The notes under the pieces: model-generated
The model's database searches: none
Told to the model about the DNA's origin: nothing
Seen by the model: only the letters and a program-made list of their open reading frames with translations
Made by a program: the position numbers and the translations under genes
In this document: positions 1 to 4,796 of the stretch, one piece after another
Position numbering within the stretch: position 1 is the stretch's first letter
Layout of the letters: each line of letters starts with the position of its first letter
Origin: Chloroflexi bacterium UBA6019
Lineage (GTDB): Bacteria > Chloroflexota > Dormibacteria > Dormibacterales > Dormibacteraceae
Direction of reading: 5' to 3'
Assembly (NCBI GenBank): GCA_002427995.1
Contig: DIZV01000013.1
Location: 4,778 to 10,222 of the forward strand
Length of the DNA: 5,445 bases

Positions 1-1037
1 ACCGTCGCCACCCAGTCGAGGCCGTAGAAGACGATGAAGACGATCAGCCCGAAAAAGCTCGAGCCGAGCACGAAGGGAAGGATCAGGAGGGCCAGGCCGC
101 GCAGGCCGTAGTACCAGAAGAGCAGCCAGCGGCTGTCGAAGCGATCGGTGAGCCAGCCCGAGGCCACGGTTCCGACGATGTCGAAGATGCCGATCACGGC
201 GAGCAGGCTGGCCGCGGTCACCTCGGCGATGCCGTGGTCGACCGAAGCCGGGATCAGGTGGGTGCCGATCAATCCGTTGGTCGTCGCCCCGCAGATGAAA
301 AAGCTTCCCGCCAGCAGCCAGAAGGCGCCCGAGCCGACGGCCAGCCGCAGGCCCTGGATCGCGGTCGCGAAGGGGTTGCCGGTTGCCGCCGGGGCGTCCG
401 CCTCGGTGGCACCGTAGGCGCGCAGTCCGACGTCGGCCGGCTTGTCGCGAAGGAAGATGAAGACCAGCGGGAGGACCAGGACCAGCGCGCCGGCAACGGT
501 CAGCGAGGCGTAGCGCCAGCCGACCGAAACCGCCTCCGACGCGAGCACCGGCAGGAAGACCAGCTGGCCGGTGGCGCTCGCCGCCGTGAGGACGCCCACC
601 ACCAGCCCCCGGCGGGCGACGAACCAGCGGTTGGCGACCACAGCCGCCAGCACGCTCGCCATGCAGCCGGCGCCGACGCCGACCACCACGCCCCAGAGCA
701 GGTAGAGCTGCCAGAGGCTCGTCATGACGCTGGTCAGCGCGACGCCGGTCGCGATCGTGAGGATCGCGCTGAGGACCACCCGGCGGATCCCGAAGCGCGC
801 CATGAAGGCGGCCGCGAAGGGACCGATGAGGCCGAAGAGGATCAGGTTGATGGAGACGGCAGCCGCGATCTCCGCCCGGTTCCAGCCGAACTCCCGCTGG
901 AGGGGGATGATCAGCACTCCGGGCGCGACGCGGGTGCCCGCCGCCGCCAGGAGTGTCACGAAGGTGATGCCGCCGACGATCCAGGCGTAGTGGAGCCGGC
1001 CGGCGGCGACGCGAGCGATCAGCGACATCCTGGACAT
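1..1037 (-). CDS. MFS transporter, OFA/monocarboxylate-type, C-terminus cut by window edge
   Basis: Reading the minus strand from ATG at 1037 gives 345 uninterrupted codons that run off the left edge. The protein is a polytopic inner-membrane carrier: about ten hydrophobic helices are visible (roughly residues 17-34, 58-79, 86-104, 110-133, 145-168, 177-197, 238-258, 275-297, 303-323 and 326-345), with a polar central loop at 198-235 separating the two six-helix halves. Family-like marks are RLHYAWIV at the N-terminus, RWFVARRGLVVG at 137-148, GWRYA at 173-177 and the loop GWLTDRFDSRW at 294-304, which matches the second MFS motif A. These suggest the oxalate/formate-antiporter or monocarboxylate-transporter branch, so an organic anion is a plausible substrate, but this is inference. 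No clear Shine-Dalgarno decides the start; in-frame ATGs at 1064 and 1028 are alternatives. It lies downstream of, and in the same direction as, the secreted propeller gene. One or two helices are missing beyond the window. Confidence 0.9.
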   Translation of the reverse strand, partial: MSRMSLIARVAAGRLHYAWIVGGITFVTLLAAAGTRVAPGVLIIPLQREFGWNRAEIAAAVSINLILFGLIGPFAAAFMARFGIRRVVLSAILTIATGVALTSVMTSLWQLYLLWGVVVGVGAGCMASVLAAVVANRWFVARRGLVVGVLTAASATGQLVFLPVLASEAVSVGWRYASLTVAGALVLVLPLVFIFLRDKPADVGLRAYGATEADAPAATGNPFATAIQGLRLAVGSGAFWLLAGSFFICGATTNGLIGTHLIPASVDHGIAEVTAASLLAVIGIFDIVGTVASGWLTDRFDSRWLLFWYYGLRGLALLILPFVLGSSFFGLIVFIVFYGLDWVAT

Positions 1038-1081
1038 CTTGAAGTCAGCCCGCGCGGCCGGCATTCCATGCCAGTTGGCGG

Positions 1082-1109
1082 GCGGTGGCGGATTCGACTC
1101 CGCCACCGC
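1082..1109 (-). terminator. Strong GC-rich hairpin between propeller gene and MFS gene
   Basis: A perfect 11-bp inverted repeat (arms 1082-1092 and 1099-1109, GCGGTGGCGGA and its complement) encloses a 6-base loop. It starts 15 bases after the stop codon of the upstream propeller gene and lies 45 bases before the chosen MFS start. No T-run follows on the minus strand, so it is not a classical intrinsic terminator. Hairpins without a U-tract are common in high-GC bacteria, and this one may end, attenuate or stabilise the propeller transcript. The structure is seen directly; the role is inferred. Confidence 0.5.
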
Positions 1110-1124
1110 TCGCCCGCCGGTTCG

Positions 1125-2927
1125 CTAGGGAATCGCGATCGTGGCCACCAGCTGCTGCTGCCGGTTGGCCCCGTTGGTGCCGTCGTTGTAAGTGCTGACA
1201 AAACTCGAGAAGGAGAGGGTCGAGCTGTCGTCATGGCCGAAGTAATCGCCGATGAACCCGTGCTTGATATTGGTTCCCGCGGAGTAGAGGGCCGCGTTCA
1301 GCTCGGGGTCGAAGCTGTGCTGAGAGAGCCGGATATTGGCACCCTTGGGGTTGAGGGAGGCATCGTAGAACTGGACCGCTCCGTTGGCGCAGTAGTTTGA
1401 TGCACCGTAGGGCGGAAGGTTCGGGTAGTGCGGATTGTTGATGTCGAGGGCGATCCCGGCGGCGCCGGCCTCGGGGCCGGCTGCGGGGCAGGCCAGGCGG
1501 CGGTCGTAGAAGGCGACGCTGACCGTGCCGTTGGAGGAGGTCGCCAGGTTGGGCTGGAACTCGTCCGTCTGCTGGTTGATGTTGTCGTTGACCTTGCGGG
1601 TCGCGCCCCAGGTCTTGCCGCCGTCGTCGGAGGCCGCGATGAAGATGTTGGAGTAGCCGGTCGAGTAGTCCTCCCAGGTGACGTAGAGCGGATAGCCGCC
1701 TGCTAAGTTCGCAACCTTGCCGACGGCGAACGAGTCGCTGATGCCGGAGCGGGTATTGGTGTTGCTGTAACAGCAATAGGGGGCGAGGATCGCGCCCTCG
1801 GTGGGCGTCACCACGAGGGGGCCGTTGAACGTCCTGCCGCCGTCGGTCGAGTAGTCCAGCGCGACGCTGTAGGTGGTGAAACCCTGCCGGCTGGGGAAGT
1901 TGCTGATTGACGTCCAGACGGTCCCGTTGCCATCGACGTGAGGCAGCAGGTAGGTGTCACTGGCCGAGTTGTTGATGGTCGGAAGCACGGCGGGAGTGCT
2001 CCACGCCGTGTGGGTGCCGTCCGGCAGCGCCGTGGCCGTGGAGTAGTAGGGCTTGCTGCTGAAGAAGTTGAAGACGACCCACATCGCGTAGATCGTGTTG
2101 TAGTTGGGGCTGGCCGGGTTGTCGTCGATCGCCATCCACTGCTTGTCGGGCTCCTGGCCGATCGGGGCGTAGGTGGCGACGAAGTCGGGCTGGTTGTTGA
2201 CGGTCGTCTTCCAGTCGGTGGCCGAGGTCGCACCCTTGGGCCGGACCGCCATCGCCACGACCTCCTGCGGCTGCGACGGGTTGACGGCGTGGGCGCCGAT
2301 GTCGAAGTTGTGGCTGCCGTCTAGGTTGTAAGAGAACTGGTAGCCGAGCACGAAGTTGTAGTAGTTGCCGTAACCGTCGAAGGCACCGACCGGGTCGGTG
2401 TTGTCGGTCCAGCCCTCGTAGCCGGGAACGTGGCCCTGGGCCGGCCAGGTCTTGCCGGCGTCCCAGGACTCGTAGAAGCCGAGCAGGTGGTTGTAGCCCT
2501 CGGGGCTGACGAACCATTTCGAGGAGCCGATCAGGTGCTTGGGGTTGGTCGGGTCGACGACGATGTTCGACTCGCTGTGGCCCTTGACCAGCATCGGGGT
2601 CGTGGCCGGGTAGCCGGCCGCGCTGCCGTTCTGGGTCGGGTAGGGCCCCAGCGCCTCACCGGTGGTCGAAGCGCCCCTGCAGTCCGACTCCCCGCTGTAC
2701 CCCTCGGCGGTCTGGACGTACCCGTAGGGAACTTCCGGGGTGTAACAGCTGGTCTGCTGGGTCGTGGCGAGGACGTTGGCCACATGCTTCTTAGACGCGC
2801 TCTGGGCGAAGCTGCTGTCGGCCTGGGTGCCACCCACTCCCGACGAACCGGCACCGGCGGTGCCGGGAACGAGCGCGAGAGCGGCGACGAATGGGATCAC
2901 AAGACGCGCAAGACGACGTGTTATCAA
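1125..2927 (-). CDS. Secreted sialidase-like Asp-box (BNR) beta-propeller protein
   Basis: This is a protein of about 600 residues, probably exported. The reading frame is open from GTG at 2942, but TTG at 2925-2927 is preferred because GGAGG sits 6 bases before it; the product then begins with ITRRLAR, a hydrophobic stretch and a likely signal-peptidase site near AGA-GS. Numbered from 2942, three Asp-boxes (S-x-D-x-G-x-T-W/F) are visible: SWDAGKTW at 159-166, STDGGRTF at 365-372 and SDDGGKTW at 438-445. SNIVVDPTNPKHLIG at 125-139 is typical of the first blade of sialidase-family and other BNR-repeat propellers. Six cysteines (66, 88, 390, 391, 485, 518) fit disulfides in an exported protein. 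I see no clear FRIP-type arginine motif, so sialidase activity should not be assumed; glycan or polymer binding is equally possible. The MFS gene follows in the same direction after a hairpin. The fold is well supported, the substrate unknown. Confidence 0.88.
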   Translation of the reverse strand: MITRRLARLVIPFVAALALVPGTAGAGSSGVGGTQADSSFAQSASKKHVANVLATTQQTSCYTPEVPYGYVQTAEGYSGESDCRGASTTGEALGPYPTQNGSAAGYPATTPMLVKGHSESNIVVDPTNPKHLIGSSKWFVSPEGYNHLLGFYESWDAGKTWPAQGHVPGYEGWTDNTDPVGAFDGYGNYYNFVLGYQFSYNLDGSHNFDIGAHAVNPSQPQEVVAMAVRPKGATSATDWKTTVNNQPDFVATYAPIGQEPDKQWMAIDDNPASPNYNTIYAMWVVFNFFSSKPYYSTATALPDGTHTAWSTPAVLPTINNSASDTYLLPHVDGNGTVWTSISNFPSRQGFTTYSVALDYSTDGGRTFNGPLVVTPTEGAILAPYCCYSNTNTRSGISDSFAVGKVANLAGGYPLYVTWEDYSTGYSNIFIAASDDGGKTWGATRKVNDNINQQTDEFQPNLATSSNGTVSVAFYDRRLACPAAGPEAGAAGIALDINNPHYPNLPPYGASNYCANGAVQFYDASLNPKGANIRLSQHSFDPELNAALYSAGTNIKHGFIGDYFGHDDSSTLSFSSFVSTYNDGTNGANRQQQLVATIAIP

Positions 2928-2933
2928 CGCACA

Positions 2934-2938
2934 CCTCC
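2934..2938 (-). promoter_or_regulatory. Shine-Dalgarno GGAGG that selects a TTG start
   Basis: On the minus strand GGAGG is followed by TGTGCG and then TTG at 2927-2925. The 6-base gap is close to optimal. The longer reading from GTG at 2942 would place this site inside the coding region, and no comparable purine tract precedes that GTG. This supports TTG as the real start. Confidence 0.6.
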
Positions 2939-2958
2939 ACACACGAGAGCCGCCGGAT

Positions 2959-2976
2959 TAGCTGACCCCTAGCTGA
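2959..2976. repeat. Pair of 7-base direct repeats, 11-base period
   Basis: TAGCTGA occurs at 2959-2965 and again at 2970-2976, separated by CCCC. The 11-base period puts both copies on nearly the same face of the helix, as in sites for cooperative regulator binding. They lie upstream of the propeller start, within its probable 5' untranslated region. The repeat is seen directly; a regulatory role is conjecture and two 7-mers could arise by chance. Confidence 0.35.
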
Positions 2977-2997
2977 AGAATCCCGCGGCGGGCCTCC

Positions 2998-3027
2998 AGC
3001 TTAGGCGGTCCGCCCATCCACTTACAA
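2998..3027 (-). promoter_or_regulatory. Possible promoter of the propeller gene
   Basis: On the minus strand TTGTAA (3027-3022) and TAAGCT (3003-2998) are 18 bases apart and could serve as -35 and -10 hexamers for the secreted propeller gene. The match to the sigma-70 consensus is weak, particularly at -10. The -35 candidate lies inside the 16-base inverted repeat at 3017-3032. Confidence 0.25.
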
Positions 3028-3032
3028 GTGGA
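3017..3032. promoter_or_regulatory. Operator-like inverted repeat in the divergent intergenic region
   Basis: TCCACTT-AC-AAGTGGA has perfect 7-base arms (3017-3023 and 3026-3032) around a 2-base centre. It sits between the divergent propeller and hydrolase genes, overlapping the possible -35 of the minus-strand promoter and lying 16 bases before the possible -10 of the plus-strand promoter. Its length and symmetry fit a dimeric helix-turn-helix regulator, and its position would allow control of both genes. No regulator gene lies in the window. Confidence 0.45.
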
Positions 3033-3048
3033 GTCGACGGGGGTTGGC

Positions 3049-3054
3049 TAAACT
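3049..3054 (+). promoter_or_regulatory. Possible -10 element for a leaderless hydrolase transcript
   Basis: TAAACT ends 9 bases before the ATG at 3064, which would put the transcription start at or within a few bases of the start codon. No Shine-Dalgarno sequence is present in CTCGGCCAACG just before that ATG, which agrees with leaderless translation as known in many actinobacteria. A 6-bp inverted repeat, GTTGGC (3043-3048) and GCCAAC (3057-3062), brackets the element. It matches the consensus at four of six positions, so the call is tentative. Confidence 0.3.
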
Positions 3055-3063
3055 CGGCCAACG

Positions 3064-4236
3064 ATGGTCACCGAAGGTCGCCTCGAACGCGCCGGACTGA
3101 GCCATCACTACCTCGAGTGGAACGCGGCTGAAACCGCTCGCCCGGCGCTCGTCCTGCTCCATGGGCTGAGCTCAAACGCCGCCTTTTGGGGTCGCCTCGC
3201 CGCTCACCTGCCGAACCGCCGGCTGGTGGCGCTCAACCAGCGGGCGCACGGCCGCTCGGCAGCTCCGGCGGACGGCTACGACCCAGGCACGCTGGCCGCC
3301 GATGCGGCCGCGCTGGTCGCCGAGCTCGGCCTCGGCCGGGTGGTCGTCGCGGGCCACTCGTGGGGTGCCACGACCGCCCTCCAGCTGGCCGCCGACCGTC
3401 CCGACCTGGTCGCCGGTCTCGCCGTCATCGACGGGCCGGTCCGGCCCTGGAGCGAGACCGGGTTGACCTGGGATCAGGCGCAGAAGATGATGCAGCCACC
3501 GCTGCCTCTGCACGCCGATCTGGCTGCGGCGGTCGCCGAGAAGCGGGCGATCCTGAAGGCAGCCTGGGACGACGACCTGGTCGACTTCGTCCGCGCCGGG
3601 CTGGTCGAGGACGGCGGCGGTCTCCGGCTGCCGTTGACCGGCCCGATCCGCCTCCAGGTCCTCCACGCGATGTTCTTCCAGGCCTATGACGTGCTCTGGA
3701 CCCAGGTCCGCTGCCCGGTCCTGCTGGCTTTCGCCGGCGGGGGGGCCGAGAGCGCCTTTGGCGACTTCAAGCGGCGGTCCGCGGCGGTGATCTCGGAAGC
3801 AGGTCCCGGGGACGGCCGTCCACTGGCACGAGAGTGGCCACGACATCCCCCTGGAGAAGCCGGCCGAGATGGCGGCGGAGCTCGAGCGGCTCTGCCTCCG
3901 CGCCGGCATGGCCGACGTCGTCGCCCAGATCCTCGCCGCGGAGGGGGACTTTCAACGGCCGACCGGCTACCGGGACTGGACCGCGAAGGACCTTCTCGCC
4001 CACCTCTCGAGCACCCAGGCAGCCCTCGTCGCCGTTGCGACCTCCCAGGCCTCCACCGATCGTCCCGAGGAAAGGTTCGACTCCGACCGTTGGAATGCGG
4101 GCCAGGTGCGGCGCCGCGCCGAGCAGCCGGTGGCCGCACTCAAAGAGGAGCTGAGCGCGGCCCGCGCCGAGCTCGACGCGGTCCTGGCCGAGCTGCCCGT
4201 CGCCGAGACGATCGGGACCGGCCCTTATGCCGGTGA
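3064..4236 (+). CDS. Alpha/beta hydrolase, frameshifted near its C-terminus
   Basis: As read, this frame gives 390 residues, but only about the first 249 are hydrolase-like; the rest is arginine-, proline- and glycine-rich out-of-frame sequence. The real part shows the oxyanion-hole motif HGLSS at 33-37, NQRAHGRS at 58-65 and the nucleophile elbow GHSWG at 97-101, with Ser99 as nucleophile. Lid-type helices fill about 126-210, and a core strand VRCPVLLAFAGGG spans 215-227. Asp123 in VIDGP or Glu229 could be the acid. The catalytic histidine is absent from this frame and found in the +1 frame as ESGHDIP (His codon 3839-3841). Dropping one G from GGGG at 3808-3811 restores the hydrolase and continues into the DinB-like domain, stop at 4327, 420 residues in all. 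The GC-rich frameshift may be a sequencing error, a real lesion or, less likely, recoding. The hydrolase fold is clear; the substrate is unknown. It is transcribed divergently from the propeller gene. Confidence 0.8.
   Translation: MVTEGRLERAGLSHHYLEWNAAETARPALVLLHGLSSNAAFWGRLAAHLPNRRLVALNQRAHGRSAAPADGYDPGTLAADAAALVAELGLGRVVVAGHSWGATTALQLAADRPDLVAGLAVIDGPVRPWSETGLTWDQAQKMMQPPLPLHADLAAAVAEKRAILKAAWDDDLVDFVRAGLVEDGGGLRLPLTGPIRLQVLHAMFFQAYDVLWTQVRCPVLLAFAGGGAESAFGDFKRRSAAVISEAGPGDGRPLAREWPRHPPGEAGRDGGGARAALPPRRHGRRRRPDPRRGGGLSTADRLPGLDREGPSRPPLEHPGSPRRRCDLPGLHRSSRGKVRLRPLECGPGAAPRRAAGGRTQRGAERGPRRARRGPGRAARRRDDRDRPLCR
3808..3811 (+). other. Apparent +1 frameshift at a GGGG run
   Basis: Upstream, the good frame reads ISEAGPG up to GGG at 3808-3810. 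Downstream, the good frame starts with ACG at 3812 and reads TAVHWHESGHDIPLEKP, the expected end of a hydrolase with its catalytic histidine. Skipping one base reconciles the two. The downstream frame is closed by TGA at 3788-3790, so the change must fall between about 3791 and 3815, and the G-run is the simplest place. Confidence 0.8.
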
Positions 4237-4327
4237 GGCCGCCGCGATCGTCATGGCGACGATGATCGAGCACCAGCGAGGCCACCTGGCCGAGCTCACC
4301 CGGACGCTGGGCTCTCCCTCTTCCTAG
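3869..4327 (+). CDS. DinB / maleylpyruvate-isomerase-like domain, probably the C-terminal half of the hydrolase
   Basis: From ATG at 3869 this frame encodes 152 residues; the frame is open back to 3791, where it encodes the missing hydrolase end, so the ATG is probably internal to one fused gene. The domain spans about residues 14-147. RPTGYRDWTAKDLLAHLSS at 30-48 is the typical first-helix junction of the DinB/mycothiol-dependent maleylpyruvate isomerase (MDMPI) fold, and EHQRGHLAEL at 134-143 matches its last helix. His45, His135 and His139 are in the positions of the family's metal-binding triad. Known members are metal-dependent thiol transferases or isomerases, or are uncharacterised. 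Helix 92-109 (KEELSAARAELDAVLAEL) is amphipathic and coil-like. No Shine-Dalgarno is evident before 3869, which again favours a fusion over a separate gene. The last 32 bases overlap the end of the opposing membrane-protein gene. The domain is confident; the reaction is unknown. Confidence 0.75.
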   Translation: MAAELERLCLRAGMADVVAQILAAEGDFQRPTGYRDWTAKDLLAHLSSTQAALVAVATSQASTDRPEERFDSDRWNAGQVRRRAEQPVAALKEELSAARAELDAVLAELPVAETIGTGPYAGEAAAIVMATMIEHQRGHLAELTRTLGSPSS

Positions 4328-4793
4328 CCGGCCGGCCGACCAGGGCGCCCAGTACCGCGCCGAAGACGAGGTGGGCGACCAGCATCGACTGCGGCCGGCC
4401 GGGCCGGTCGCGGCTCGCCGGGGCCATGATGCCCAGCGCCGGGACCCACCCCTGGTAGCTGACCAGCCAGACGCCGGTCGCAAAGACCATGCCGGCCGCC
4501 ACCGGAGGGACCGGTGGCCGCAAACGGCGCTGAATGACGGCGAAGAGGGAACCTGAGGCGGCACCGAAGCCGAAGTGGGTGACGACAGCCAGCGAGTCCT
4601 GCGTCTTGCCGCTCCGGTGGTGCCAGCCAAGCCGGTCCAGGAAATGGGCGGTGATCGTCTCGGGCGGCATCTGACCCATCAGCCCGCTCCGCTTGGCGCC
4701 GACCATGACAGCGCTCATGAGGCCCGTCGCCAGGGTGCCGGCGACGGCTCCCGCCCCGAGGTTGCCCACCGCACTGTCCCGCCGCGCCAGCAT
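4296..4793 (-). CDS. Small four-helix membrane protein (DUF1440/DUF6789-like)
   Basis: This 165-residue protein has four hydrophobic segments at about 11-32, 67-88, 96-116 and 137-154, placing it in the cytoplasmic membrane. The first segment, NLGAGAVAGTLATGLMSAVM, and the following GLMGQMPPETIT resemble the DUF1440 (YagU-like) and DUF6789 families; I recall these by pattern and cannot tell which applies. A motif H-x-x-F-G-A-x-x-G occurs twice, HFGFGAASG at 73-81 and HLVFGAVLG at 141-149, suggesting an internal duplication of two-helix units. The ATG at 4793 comes 3 bases after the topoisomerase stop, so translation is probably coupled; no strong ribosome binding site of its own is seen beyond TGAAGA abutting the ATG. 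The C-terminus is positively charged (RPARKR). The gene is convergent with the DinB end and overlaps it by 32 bases. No function is known to me. Confidence 0.82.
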   Translation of the reverse strand: MLARRDSAVGNLGAGAVAGTLATGLMSAVMVGAKRSGLMGQMPPETITAHFLDRLGWHHRSGKTQDSLAVVTHFGFGAASGSLFAVIQRRLRPPVPPVAAGMVFATGVWLVSYQGWVPALGIMAPASRDRPGRPQSMLVAHLVFGAVLGALVGRPARKRESPASG

Positions 4794-4796
4794 TCT

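Noticed and set aside
1084..1107. T-arm-like sequence (GGATTCGACTCC) suggesting a tRNA or attachment-site remnant
   Set aside because: The stem is 11 bp with a 6-base loop rather than 5 bp with 7, and no acceptor, anticodon or D-arm is found nearby.
234..1400. A 388-codon plus-strand open frame across the MFS gene and the end of the propeller gene
   Set aside because: Its translation is a low-complexity Arg/Asp/Glu/Gly-rich sequence without domains, and it lies antisense to two convincing genes; typical of GC-rich antisense frames.
1125..2942. Calling the propeller protein a true sialidase (nanH-type)
   Set aside because: Asp-boxes occur in many unrelated propellers, and I could not see the FRIP motif or the arginine triad needed for sialidase activity.
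3004..3014. GGCGGTCCGCC palindrome in the divergent intergenic region
   Set aside because: The arms are only 5 bp with a 1-base centre, which is common in GC-rich DNA; the 16-base repeat next to it is far stronger.
3739..3745. G7 homopolymer as the cause of the hydrolase frameshift
   Set aside because: The hydrolase frame remains sensible past it (FGDFKRRSAAVISEAG), and the downstream frame has a TGA at 3788-3790, so the shift must be later.
3172..3909. A 245-codon minus-strand open frame antisense to the hydrolase
   Set aside because: It has no recognisable domain and a charged, Gln/Gly/Arg-rich composition; the sense strand carries clear hydrolase motifs.
3811..4236. The C-terminal 141 residues of the frame-1 hydrolase reading as a genuine basic tail
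   Set aside because: It is rich in Arg, Pro and Gly, has no motif, and overlaps the +1 frame that encodes a recognisable hydrolase end and DinB domain.
4327..4336. GCCGGCCGGC palindrome at the convergent gene ends as a terminator
   Set aside because: It is a self-complementary 10-mer with no loop and no T-run, lies inside the membrane-protein coding region, and is expected by chance at this GC content.
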